DNA of 64,000 nt, from contig OZ017766.1 of assembly GCA_963969345.1 (NCBI GenBank), positions 11,842,001 to 11,906,000 on the forward strand, read 5' to 3'. The position numbers were made by a program, and so were the translations under genes. Below are positions 47,656 to 58,227 of this stretch, piece by piece; within the stretch, counting starts at the first letter, position 1; each line of letters opens with the position of its first letter. This stretch comes from Turbatrix aceti (Eukaryota; Nematoda; Chromadorea; Rhabditida; Panagrolaimidae). The notes under the pieces were generated by a model. The model saw nothing but the letters and a program-made list of their open reading frames with translations, did no database searches and was not told where the DNA came from.

Positions 47656-49105
47656 TTACAATTTTTGAATAATAATGCCGCAAGCTCCCCCGCCGCCGTT
47701 GCAGAGAGCTGCCAGACCGTACTGACCAGACTTGAGAGTGTACGCAAGGTGAGCTACCAGACGGGCTCCCGACATGCCGATAGGATGGCCTATAGACACT
47801 GCACCGCCGTGGGGGTTGACAGTAGCGGGATCGAGATCGAGCTTGCGAATGGCGCCAATCGGGACGAGAGAAAACGCTTCGTTGAGCTCGTACTGGGCGA
47901 TGTCAGATGGCTTGAGTCCAGCGCGCTTAAGAAGAAGGGGTAAGAGGAGTGCCGGGGCTTCGGCAAAGTCGGCAGGTTTGGTTGCGGCGTCTCCGTAGGC
48001 AACGATCTTAGCGAGGGGAGTGACGCCGAGCTTTTTGGCCTGTTCGACAGATGACAAGACGACGGCAGCACCAGCGTCGTTAAGAGACGACGCGTTGCCG
48101 GCGGTGATTGTGCCGTCTGAAAAAATAATATTTTTTTGAAAGCAAAAATTAATCAAACCTTTTTCAAAAGCAGTCCTCAGAGAGCGGAACTTGTCAAAAT
48201 TGACACGGCTGAATTCTTCGTCGACTTCGAAGAGCGTCGTGTTTCCCTTTCGATCCTTGAGCTCGACAGGAACAATTTCCTGGGCAAAGACCTTGTTCTT
48301 CCACGCTTCTGCGGATCGCTGGTAGCTCTGCAGCGCGTAATCGTCCTGGTCCTTGCGGGTAATGTTCAGCTTCTTCGCAGTGGCTTCAGCGCAAATACCC
48401 ATGTGCTTTGTGTTGTAGGCGTCTGTTAGACCATCGCGAAGAATTCCGTCCTAAAATTTTGTAATTTTATAATTAAATAAAAAAATCTCTATTGATATTT
48501 TTAAATGTAAAAAAATGTGGTTTAATAATAAGAAACAATAAACACTGTCTTCATAAACTAATTTTGGTTATAAAAAAGTAAATAAAAATTTGTTATTGTT
48601 ATTTTTGATAACAAGAAAAGCATACCACAGCCTGAAATCCGCCATACGGGGTCTCGCCGCGAGCAATGTAAAACGGCACGTTACTCATGGATTCAAATCC
48701 ACCTCCAACAGTCAAATTCTGGTGTCCAACCTGAATCTGCTGGGCGGCGAGAATAATCGACTTGAGCCCTGAGCTGCAGACCTTGTTGACGGTTGTCGCG
48801 GTCACGTTGAGATCCAGTCCAGCGCCAAGAGCAGCTTGTCTTGCTGGATTCTGACCAACTGAAGCCTGTACAACTTGACCAAAGAATACCTCCTCGACGG
48901 CAGCGGGATCAATCTTGGCTTTGGACAGAGCGGCTTTGAGTGCGGTTGCCCCGAGGTCGACGGCCTTCACACCTGCCAGCTTGCTTCTGAAGGACCCGAT
49001 CGGGGTGCGGGCTGCCGAAAGGATAACGGCATCTTTCAGCTCGGCAAGATGACGAGGTGAAGTCGAGAGTTGTCGGCGAGCAATGGATAAAACAGGGGAT
49101 GCCAT
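47656..49105 (-). CDS. ACAT1: Acetyl-CoA acetyltransferase, mitochondrial (thiolase)
   Basis: Interconverts two acetyl-CoA and acetoacetyl-CoA, in ketone-body and isoleucine breakdown. Exons 49105-48626, 48450-48159 and 48116-47656 give 410 residues. The N-terminus ([19 protein letters not shown]) is basic, Ser-rich and non-acidic, like a mitochondrial presequence. Thiolase core: [12 protein letters not shown]; nucleophile C110 in [14 protein letters not shown] at about 336-339; H368 in [16 protein letters not shown]; and C396 in [10 protein letters not shown]. The protein ends QKL, like human ACAT1. TTTTCAG|T just before the ATG suggests a trans-splice or 5' UTR acceptor. The stop TAA overlaps a GTAAGT-like string, but homologues end at the same residue, so the stop is accepted. 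Confidence 0.96.
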
Positions 49106-49274
49106 ACTGAAAATTGTCAAACTAAAAAATGTAAAACAAAAAAAACTCGGAAGGACTGCAATTCACCATAATAAATCTCAAAAAAGCGAAACAGTCTAAA
49201 ATGCAATAAACTAACTAGACAAGCAAAAAGAGCAAAGCAAGGAGAAAAAATAAAAAGTGTATATATACCTGCGT

Positions 49275-49600
49275 GGGCGCGGGTGGCCCAGTGGTGTGTG
49301 GCGCGTCTACAAGGAAATCAAGGTCGAGGTTCGATCCCGCTTGGGCGCAGCGGTCTTCTACAACTCATTCTCATTCGTCATCATCCAATCGAAAAACACA
49401 CCACACCAAAAACACGTCCCGTCCCCTGTAAGAGCTGCGAACTCAGGGTGCACGTATCGCAAAGACATCCGTTCCGGATGGGCCCCTCTACGTACGAGAC
49501 GCCATCATCATCTTCATCACCTTCTGACTGTTCATTGTAGTGTTGTATGTATGATATGGTGCGTACAAGTTAGAGAATAAATGAAATGAAATGAAATGAA
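49275..49600 (+). mobile_element. tRNA-derived SINE with 12-bp target duplication
   Basis: Flanked by an exact 12-bp duplication ATATACCTGCGT (49263-49274 and 49601-49612). The 5' part contains a pol III A box (TGGCCCAGTGG at 49284) and B box (GGTTCGATCCC at about 49329), so it derives from a tRNA gene. A tRNA-unrelated body follows, ending in the tail GAATAAATGAAATGAAATG. It lies 170 bp upstream of the ACAT gene in the opposite direction. The exact duplication indicates a young insertion. Open frames across it are not genes. Confidence 0.92.
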
Positions 49601-49612
49601 ATATACCTGCGT

Positions 49613-51197
49613 ATGTGCGTGCAGGGGCCGTCGAGCACGGGTGCATATGACAGCAGCAGCACCGATAGCAAAGAGAAATCAGGAAGACAGCGCTATGGAC
49701 CAAATGATCGGTGATCACTAATCACAGGTTAGAGTTGACACTAGCTACACCAAAGTAGTCTCACTGAGCTCGCCGTAATGCTCGATGCTCATGGTTGAGC
49801 TCATCTGAGGAATAAAAAACTCGGGAATCTCAGAGGGTTAAAAAATGTATACAAAAAAACGATTTTTGCTAACTAAATTTTTTGAGGAAAATAAATTTAT
49901 AGACTTTTTACATCTGTTTAATTTATTACAATGGTTCACGTACAGCAGAACGTATTTTTTATCAGAAAATTGTTTTAAAAAACAATTTAAAATGTTTCTA
50001 ATAAACAAAACAGGTTTCCAATTAATTTTTGCAAAAATCAACAATCAGATAACAGAGCCTGTACAAAAAAGAGAAAAAATTATTCACAAAAAAAAACGAA
50101 CGTTACCGTAAAAACACAATGTGACAAAAAAGTTTTAGCATTCTAAATGAATTTAAAACAATAACATTATGATCAAAAAAAGCCATAAACAAAAAAAAGA
50201 ATGGATTCAAAAAAATTCTTTTTTAAAAAAGAATAGTCGAGTCATCACTTTCGTCGCTTTTCTACTAAACATAGCAAAGACCGAACAGCCTGACGCAACA
50301 ATGCGACCGACACGCTACATTTGATACAAGCTTTGAGACAACAATTTTTGTGCTCTCGTAAAAACTGCGTTACCCTCACTCTGTTGTCGCCGACTCCGAC
50401 TCTTAAACTCCGGAGGCGAATGAGCCATGTTACAGGCAACTGTGAGAACAATCGGAGTCAACAAATTTTAAAATAAAAGTATACCGAAAAGACTGAAACA
50501 CAGTCCAGACACCACTGATCGCGAAAGGGTTTTTTTCCTGTTGTGTAGTGCAGGTGCAGAGCGATGTATTGCCCAGTGACCCGCCTCTTAAAAAGTAGTA
50601 AGAAATCAACATTTTCAATGCGAGCATTGTGCGCTCGTTCAGGCTTGCTCGATGTTCAGAAGGAAAAAAAAATTTGAGTAAATGATTCGAATTTTTTAAA
50701 CAAAATTAAATGACAAAAAATAATTTTGTCAGCAGGGACATATGTATACAATATTTATTGTTTATGCTTGAAATCTATTTGTTACTGTAATTTTTTTATT
50801 GTTTGCAGATATTTTTTTAGCTGAGTGAATATCCGTAATCTCATCTGATTTTTGTTTTCAGATGATGTAAATTTTGTTGCGGTCTTGTATTTTTTTAAAT
50901 GAAAATTGTGTTCCATTTTGGGTACCCGAATTGAGAAGTTCGGGGTACCGAATAAAACCCTGAGTCTCGGGTCGGATTAACAATCTGAGTTCAAATGTAA
51001 CCAAATCCGTAAAACATCAACGCAAAAACCAATAGTTCGTTGCATTTATTTCATACTTTGTTCTTTTCAGGCAACATTATACAGCTACCAGCATGCAAAA
51101 AAATACATACATAAATAAAAGCGAAAAAACACGTTGAGTTTGTTTGTACGGATGGCACTTTTTGAAAGGTACTCGTCTTATAGAAGAACAATCACAA
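49613..51197. other. Intergenic, no gene recognised
   Basis: AT-rich. Bases 50925-50975 contain GGGTACCCGAATTGAGAAGTTCGGGGTACCG, a possible relic of the GGGTACCC hAT family. The 3' UTR of the 7TM receptor, with AATAAA on the minus strand at 51050-51045, lies at the right end. Confidence 0.5.
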
Positions 51198-52969
51198 TCA
51201 CAGCTGAGCGATGGGCGGTGGTGGTGGTTGGTCGCTGGAAGACGACGTATTTTCTTGCACTACGTGTGTAGCAGTATCGTCGTAGATGCTGTTGTAATTG
51301 CGCTTGAGGGGTGTCTTGAGTGGCATCATTTGACGGAGCGCCCGCCGATAAGGCCTCAGGAAGAAGGTTGTTAGTGCATTGGTAAGGGGATGCGCGCCGA
51401 TAATGGCTTCTCCGACCAGAAACCAAAGCGAGTCGATTTCCATTTCGAAGAGAAAACAAAGATCTAAAAATTATACTTTTTTATAACAAATGTATGGTCA
51501 AAAATTAAAAACTGGAAAAAAATTAAAAATACATCACTGATATGTTTTTGTCATCAAAGTTATGCAACTTACTGGCAATGTAATAAGGCGTAGCCAAGAC
51601 CAGTGGCAGAAATGCCTGGAGAGTATACGTGTACACGATTGCCTTATGCTGCTGTAGCTGTCTCTGGTTCATGGTTCTGCCCACATGTTTTCGATTTGTC
51701 TTGGATTGCCGTTGCATTATTGATGATAGGACAAATAAGTTGCATATAAAAGAAAAAATAAAAAATGTAGGGGCCATGACAAAGAAGAAAAACTGCAAAA
51801 AAATAATTATTGTCTGTCCTCGGATATAATTTTCCCCAGAGATCAATTAATTACTCCGGGGAAAAATAAAACTATAAAACTTACCACAGTGGTATACGGT
51901 GACATTCGAATGTACTCAAACATGAAGTCGTATAGTACTACATCCTGGAAAACAATAATTTTTTTTATGTTTTAAGAAAAAAATTATACCTGTAAAAAAA
52001 GATCATAAAAACCGCCTGCCATTGGTATTGTAAAGCAACAAGCTATAATTATAGTGAGGCTCTTGATTTTTAATTGTTTGTTTTGACAGATGTATAGGTA
52101 CTGATCGATGGCCAATACTGGAAACAAAAAATAGCACACATATGTCGAGTTGTAAACAATGGTACGGAGAAACGAGGCTGTGAATAGTGAAAGTTTTATC
52201 TAAAATTTGGAGTTTTAAATATAACGTATGAGTTTTAAATAAATATACGTATGTGTTTAATAAAAAAAATCGTTGCTATAAATATATCTTTCAAAGTTTT
52301 CAATAATGAAAAAAAATTTAAAATGTTATTTTTTTTCATTTAGAATATTCAATTCCTATTTTTGTATCCACACGCAATACAGAATTCCAATTTCCGTGAT
52401 TTTTTATTAAAGCCTAACAATCTAAATCCTTGTTCGTGTCACGCAAACTGTGCTACTAACAGAACTCTTAAACCTCAGAGTTCAAAAAAAGTTTCTTCGA
52501 TATGCAAGAAGCATTTGCATTCTAAATAAATCGAATAAAGGTCTAAAAATAAAATAAAATGTTTGTAAAATGCTTGCACATACATTTGCAAAAAAAACAG
52601 CAGCAAAAATGTAAATGTCACTGTTTTTTTTACGAATCAATAAATTTAATTTAATACAGGAGTTTAAAGTTAACAAAAACAAAAAATATGACTCACATCA
52701 TGCTTGACCGAAAATAGATATACAGCATTCAGAATAAGAAATCCAGTGATTCCAAATAAATTAGCTAGCGACATTCCAAGTGTGGGATACTTGACGCGAG
52801 ACGTAATGATACCTGGCCTAAGACCCATGTAGGCAAGCAGGCAATTTGGAGGGAGTGCAATGATGTAGAGAATTACGTAGATGATAGAGTTTGGAAGGTA
52901 GCTATCCAGAGCAGCCACCTCGCCACCTTCCAATAGGGTAGTATTGTCTACGGGTTTAAAAAATGTCAT
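51198..52969 (-). CDS. Seven-transmembrane chemoreceptor-like GPCR
   Basis: Probable plasma-membrane receptor, perhaps chemosensory. Exons 52969-52697, 52199-51990, 51944-51885, 51792-51573 and 51463-51198 give 342 residues with consistent phases. Seven hydrophobic segments can be placed, with an N-terminal NTT glycosylation site before TM1 (SIIYVILYIIALPPNCLL). After TM3 comes AIDQYLYI where DRY would be. TM7 reads LWFLVGEAIIGAHPLTNALT and is followed by FFLRPYRRALR. The terminal PYR motif and overall length suit nematode serpentine receptor families such as Srh/Str-type; the exact class is not certain. The C-terminal tail is Ser/Pro-rich. A CGTTTCCAG acceptor shortly before the ATG suggests a 5' UTR or trans-spliced exon. 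No ligand can be inferred. Confidence 0.85.
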
Positions 52970-53175
52970 TTTTTCACTGTTTCTGGAAACGAAATATTGT
53001 AGAACGTGATATTCTGATTTAATTTGAAGGTAAAATTTCTCGCTCATATCAAGGATGTCACGTGGAAGGTTGTGGCACACTGACGTGGATTAAAAAGGAA
53101 TGTGTATAAAGAATAAAATTTCCGGCAGCCAGCCGTAAGTTTTTGTAAAATACAAAGATCCTACAATTTTCGTAA

Positions 53176-53305
53176 TATTGTACACTGAAAAAAATCATGT
53201 CAGGAAAAACAGCCAAATTTGGCTGTTTTTGTGCTATTTCCAAAAACGACAGTTTTCTCTGACACATTTCTGGCTGTTAAAACTGACACATTTGGCCACA
53301 AAAAC
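53176..53305. repeat. ACAGCCAAATTTGGCTGT hairpin repeat, copy 1
   Basis: TACACTGAAAAAAATCATGT followed by CAGGAAAAACAGCC and the palindrome ACAGCCAAATTTGGCTGT, then alternating ACTGACA / GGCTGT motifs. A related copy lies at 56425-56546 and ends with the complement of TACACTGA. Probably two diverged members of a small MITE family; boundaries uncertain. Confidence 0.55.
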
Positions 53306-53519
53306 TGACAAATGGGTTTTTCCCGCGCTTTTTCGTTGCCCTGCTTTTTGCCATTGATTACCCCCTATTGTGCCATTCAAACCGTAGTTTACATCATAAT
53401 TTATCATTATCAAACAAATAATCAACAAAAAAGCATACACAAAAAATCAGCGGAATTTGTCGTTCTTGTGGAGCTGTTTGCTCGTCTGTTTCTGTTCTGG
53501 AGTGTCACCGTGTAAGTAG

Positions 53520-54180
53520 GCCAGAGCTTGCAGTAGCCGTCGTCGAGTTCATCATGTCATCGCCGTCAACGTCGATTTCACCGCTGCCCCTTGACCGTTG
53601 ATGAAGCCGATTGGGCCTAAAAATCAAGAAAATTAGCTCGGTTTTCAATTTTTTTCCAAAAACTTACATTTTGCATGCAGGCAAGAGTGTATGAAGGCTA
53701 TGTGAAGCAATCTGAAAGCTTGGAAGAATTACTGAATACAAAATAAAACCCCAGGTATTTTTATTAAAAAATTTGATGCCAACTGCCCTTCAATCATTTT
53801 TTTCCTTTTTCTGCAATTGTGAAGCCAAATCTTGGCACCCCAGCTGTCGCAGCGCAATCCTACCTAACAAATCGCAGAACTCTCATGGCACAATCGCATA
53901 AAATGGAAAAAAATGATTAAAACTTGGTTGGTATACAAAAAATAGTGAAACCGCCCCAAAACTTGGAAAAATTCAAAAACCTACGTCGGTGGAGGAAGGT
54001 TTGCTCGGATAAGGGTGCCGGTAGGTTGTACATGCTTGGAGGGTGTCGCCGGAAGAGTCTGAAACAAAACCAAAAAAATTCACGCTAAAAAAACAACAAT
54101 TACAACACGAACGAGAAAAAAAGAACATAGACAAAAAAAGAACAAAGTTGGGCTGATCAAGCCGAGCGCTGCGACGCAAC
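53520..54180 (-). pseudogene. Diverged inverted copy of the 7302-8126 hypothetical gene
   Basis: Read on the minus strand, this region follows 7150-7800 in order. First, GAGGAGTCTCAAC[A/G]CGAATGTT; then an exon at 54062-53989 flanked by TTTCAG and GTAGGT, coding SSGDTLQACTTYRHP; then a strongly conserved intronic block GGTGCCAAGA...GGCTTCACAAT[T/C]GCAG; then a downstream acceptor near 53620. The exon is 9 nt shorter than its partner. Protein similarity is low while part of the intron is better conserved. Function unknown; whether this copy is dead or expressed cannot be decided. Confidence 0.45.
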
Positions 54181-54370
54181 ATTCGTGTTGAGACTCCTCA
54201 ACAACGGAAAAGTCGCAGAACGCGCTATTTGTAAAATTAATTGGACGAAATTTATTTCTAAATTCGAAAACTTAGGTTTTTGAATAGATATTTGTAAATT
54301 TTTTGTTTCGACAAAATAGAATCACGTATTGTCGTTCGAACTGGGCTATTGGCGTTTTTCAGAATTTTCA

Positions 54371-55060
54371 TTTTTGACAAAATTAAAGGAGGTGTACTAG
54401 AAAATTCATTACTTGGTAAAAAATAAAGCTACACATGCAGTAAAAACTGAATTCGAAGCGCAACAAAATTCTCTATCCAATAAAAATATGCACATGCTTC
54501 ACCATATTTCTCAAATGCCTGAAAAACTCAAACTTCCAAAAATTTTTCCCGAAAAATGAATTTTCAAAACTTTTTCGAAGCGTAATCCAAAAACTAAAAT
54601 TGGCATCGCATTCTACAGTATCTTTTACATCTGGGGCGGTTATTTCAGAATTTTACATTTATTCCGCGCGCCAGTGCAAAATTTCTTCTGAACCTCCCTT
54701 TTTTTGATGAGCAGACACCAAAATTTTTCAAAGTAGGGTTCGGTAAAAAAATCGGCATGGATCGCGTTTGAAATGCATTTACGCGAAAAGTTAGGGTCCG
54801 GAGCAGAAATGAACGCTGAAGCGAATGACGTACTCAGTTTTTTAAATTGAGTTCTAAAAAGTTCCGAAAACCTAATTTTTCTCAGAAATTTCATTTTTTT
54901 CAAAACTTCTAAGGTGATAAGGTATAGATTTTTCTTCAAAATCAGTTAGAGAATTTAGTTTCGCTTCGGAATTGCTTTTGTTTGCCTTCATAGCTAACTT
55001 AGTTTATGCACCGCGATTTTTCTACCATACCCCTTCGATTTTGTCAATTTTGAACAAATT
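54371..55060. mobile_element. Foldback element of the GAAGGAGGTGT family, copy 2
   Basis: Left end GACAAAATTAAAGGAGGTGTACTAGAAAA, mirrored by TTTTTCTACCATACCCCTTCGATTTTGTC on the right. Arms share TCTAAAAAGTTCCGAAAACC and AACTGAGTACGTCATT with copy 1 at 6306-6976. It has the same position relative to the duplicated gene-like module as copy 1, so both moved or duplicated together. Confidence 0.8.
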
Positions 55061-55389
55061 AAAAAAAAGAATTATGTCAGCATAACGAACACCCCTGAAG
55101 CTGTCTGTAAACAAAATTTCATAAAAAACACTGAATTTTGGGCTGAGTTACATTTTTTTGTAATTTGGTGCGAAATCCACATCTTCAAAATGCATTGACT
55201 CGCGCGCGCAACATGCGAAAGCCTCGGCAGTCTGGTGCGCCTTGGAACTCTGGACAAAAGTCGGTTGAATTTAATTTATTTAAAAAGTTCAAAACAATGA
55301 GCGTTTATTGTCCATTGTCTTCCTTTTTTTGGTACAAATAGAATCAAGCATCATCTTTCTAATGAGGCGATTCCCGTTTTGCAAAGTTG

Positions 55390-56085
55390 GCATTTGTGAC
55401 AAATTTGAGTATGGTGTACTAGAAAAATCATATTTATGTACGTAATAAAGATCGAAACACAATCCAAAATGCATTCGACGCGCAACAAAATTTTCTTTCT
55501 AACGATTATATTTAGTCCTACCCTAATGATTAGGCAAGTGCAAGAAAAAATTAAATTTTTGAAACAAAAATTTTGTTTCGAAAATTTCGAAACATTTTCG
55601 AAACCGGATCAAAAAACGAATATCAAAATTGGATTCCGCAGCATCTTTTACGTCTTAGGGCGGTGTTTCAGAATTTTTTCTCTTTCCGACGCGCCGGTGT
55701 ATAATTTCTCCTGAACCCTACTTTTTTTGAGTTCCAGGCAACAAAAATTTTCAAAGTAAGGTTCGGCAAAAAAATCAACAAACGGCGCGTTTGTTATGCA
55801 TTTTTTTGAAAAATTAGACTCAGGGGTAAAAATGAACGCAGAATACAATGGTGCTATCAGTTTTGTGACTCGGGTTCTAAAAAGTTTCGAAAACCTAATT
55901 TTTTTCGGAAATTTCAATTTTTTCGAAACTTTCAAAGTGACATAGTGTATATTTTTTTTCAAAATTAGTTAGAGAATTTTATTGCGCTTCAGAATTGCTG
56001 TCCCCCACATTTTTAGCTCTTCTGGTTCACTCACAACGATTTTTTTACCATACCTCCCTCAATTCGACAATTTTGGCCGATTTCG
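55390..56085. mobile_element. Foldback element of the GAAGGAGGTGT family, copy 3
   Basis: Left end TTTGAGTATGGTGTACTAGAAAAATCA, mirrored by GATTTTTTTACCATACCTCC at about 56039-56059. The inside follows copy 2 (CAGCATCTTTTACGTCT, GAATTTTTTCTCTTTCCGACGCGCC, GAACCCTACTTTTTTTGAG). It is separated from copy 2 by about 330 bp of unrelated DNA. No coding capacity. Confidence 0.8.
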
Positions 56086-56180
56086 GCAATCAAAATTGTT
56101 CGAACATTTGTATTTTTGCTTGCCAAAAAACTAGAAATGCCGAATACAATAGAAAAACACCATAAAAAAATTTTTCGTAT

Positions 56181-56238
56181 TGCGGGACTCGAACCGCACA
56201 CCCTCAGCTTCGCAGTCCTACCCCCTACCAGCATCGCT
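56181..56238 (-). repeat. tRNA-like sequence, probably SINE remnant
   Basis: On the minus strand the sequence reads GGTAGGGGGTAGGACTGCGA, then AGCTGAGGGTGTGCGGTTCG and AGTCCCGCA. It has a good B box (GGTTCGAGTCC) and an A-box-like start. The T arm pairs only with an 8-nt loop, and no 5' acceptor strand matches TCCCGCA, so it is not an intact tRNA gene. A SINE head or tRNA fossil is more likely. Confidence 0.4.
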
Positions 56239-56424
56239 ATTTTGGAAAAAGCTGGACTTTTTTTCATTTTCGCCGCGGCTGAAACTAGATGCCTTATCTC
56301 CTATCATTTTCACCCAAAGATGATAAATCCACTTTTTAAACGATGCTGGGAACACAAGAAAACATTTGCATATGCAGAATGCCACATAAAACCCTCAACA
56401 ACCCAGTTTGAAAAACTGAGCTTT

Positions 56425-56546
56425 TGAAATATGTCAGTTTTTCCTGACAAGAAAATGGCTGTTTTGAAAACAGCCAAATTTTGGCTGTTTTTTTGTACAA
56501 AAAGTGTCAGTTTTGAAAACTGACATAAAAATTTTTTCTCAGTGTA
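56425..56546. repeat. ACAGCCAAATTTTGGCTGT hairpin repeat, copy 2
   Basis: Contains GTCAGTTTTTCCTGAC, GGCTGTTTTGAAAACAGCC, the ACAGCCAAATTTTGGCTGT palindrome and GTCAGTTTTGAAAACTGAC, four short hairpins in a row. It ends TTTTTTCTCAGTGTA, the complement of the start of copy 1. No coding content. Confidence 0.55.
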
Positions 56547-56778
56547 GAAGCACAAGTTTACATCAGGGGGCTGTATGATACAAAATTACACTACACATTT
56601 TTACTAAATACCTTCTCATGAACGTCATCATCGCTCAGACGCATTTTTTTTCAACCATAAAAAAGAAACATGAAATCAGAAAACTTGGTTTGCACTCCTC
56701 CCGAACTAATTTGCGAATAGAGTCCGTTGTCCGTTGTCGTCCAAAGAGTAACGACCAACCTTCTGCGATGACAATTAA

Positions 56779-58129
56779 GAGGCAGTCCACGACAGGATTT
56801 CGGACGGCCGACAAGGCTTTTTTACAACTTCAAATGTTTTAAGCCAGAATTGTTCCCCATCCCTAAAAACCTCTAAATCACCGATGCACAGATTTTTAAA
56901 CACATCGGATTCTGTAGTTTTGGCTTCTGAAAGGTTTTGACAAAAATCGATGCCACGAGCTTCGCTATAGAGGAAAAACGCTGAAAATTTTATGAGAGGG
57001 GTTTTGAGGGACAGGGAACACGAAGTCGTACTCAGATATTTTTTATCGTTACAGTAAATGCTGATTACCGTATAAAATGTGTGGTTTTTTGGTCACCACT
57101 GGCGGGGTTCTCCGAGGGGAGTACATTGTGATAGCATATATTGTAGCCTGTGTTTCGGCGCTTCGAATGACGTAACACACGAAAAAAAGGAGTGACCGGA
57201 AAACGGTCATCCATGGGCTTTTATGGCGCGCACTCAAGAAAACGCGCACAATTTCGCTTCAAGTGACAAAAAAAGAGCGTGCGCGCGCATTCACGGTGTC
57301 ATGTTCAAAAAAAGGCCCTGAAGCCAATTTTTGTTTTTTATGCTCGCGGTCACTTTGGTAGACTTTAGCATGTCCCAAAGATTGATTCTAGCTTTTCAGG
57401 CTTTTTATCTGACAATATTGGGCATCGCCACAGGCATTGAAAAAAACATGAAACTTTCAAACGTTGTAACTTTGTGCAAAATGATCCGATAAAAGGTGCA
57501 CGTGGCTTAAAGTTATATCTGGGACATGCCAAAGCCTACCAAAGTGACCGTGGATGTACAAAACAAAAACTGGCTTCAGGGCCTTTTTTTGAACATGACT
57601 CCTTTTTTGCGCGCGCAAGCTTGTTTGAAGAGAAAAAGAAGCTGATCGCGCGCGTTTTCTTGAGTGCGCGCTATAAAAGCCCATGGATGACCGCTTTCCG
57701 GTCACTCCTTTTTTTCGCGTGTTACGTCATTCGAAGCGCCGAAACACGGGCTACAAGATGTGCTATCACAATGTACTCCCCTCGGAGAACCCCGCCAGTG
57801 GTGACCAAAAAACCACACATTTTATACGGTAATCAGCAATTACCGTAACGATAAAAATTATCTGAGTACGACTTCGTGTTCCCCGTCCCTCAAAACCCCT
57901 CTCATAAAATTTTCAGCATTTTTCCACTATAGCGAAGCTCGTGGCATCGATTTTTGTCAAAAACTTCCAGAAGCCAAAACTACAGAATCCGATGTGTTTA
58001 AAAATCTGTGTATCGGCGATTTAGAGGTTTTTAGGGGTGGGGAACAATTCTGGCTTAAAACATTTTAAGTTGTAAAAAAGCCTTGTCGGGCTCTCCCCCT
58101 TATTCCGAAATCCTGTCGTGGACTGTCTC
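56779..58129. mobile_element. TTAA element D, 1.35-kb palindrome
   Basis: Lies between TTAA at 56775-56778 and 58130-58133. Termini GAGGCAGTCCACGACAGG and CCTGTCGTGGACTGTCTC are inverted with one mismatch. Arms of about 600 bp are nearly perfect mirror images out to the termini (for example GGTCACCACTGGCGGGGTTC at 57098 mirrored near 57782-57801). The centre around 57330-57570 is a weaker inverted repeat, found in decayed form at 11390-11720. No transposase; the parallel open frames in the two arms are the same sequence read twice. Confidence 0.96.
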
Positions 58130-58152
58130 TTAATTATTATAAGCCAAAACGT

Positions 58153-58215
58153 CTCCATTTTTGTAACTTATTTTATGTCCGAGGCGGTAAATAAATAAAA
58201 TGAAAATGAAAATGA
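58153..58215 (+). mobile_element. Short truncated retroposon 3' end with 12-bp target duplication
   Basis: 63 bp ending GGCGGTAAATAAATAAAATG then AAAATG repeats, flanked by an exact duplication AAGCCAAAACGT (58141-58152 and 58216-58227). A simple-repeat tail plus a 12-bp duplication is what a severely 5'-truncated retrotransposition leaves. It lies just outside the right TTAA of element D. Confidence 0.85.
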
Positions 58216-58227
58216 AAGCCAAAACGT

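Noticed and set aside
56181..56238. Functional tRNA gene on the minus strand
   Set aside because: A and B boxes are visible, but the T arm needs an 8-nt loop and no acceptor stem forms.
57049..57848. Related frames of 66 and 124 aa on opposite strands
   Set aside because: They are the same palindrome arm read in each direction; they do not suggest a protein.
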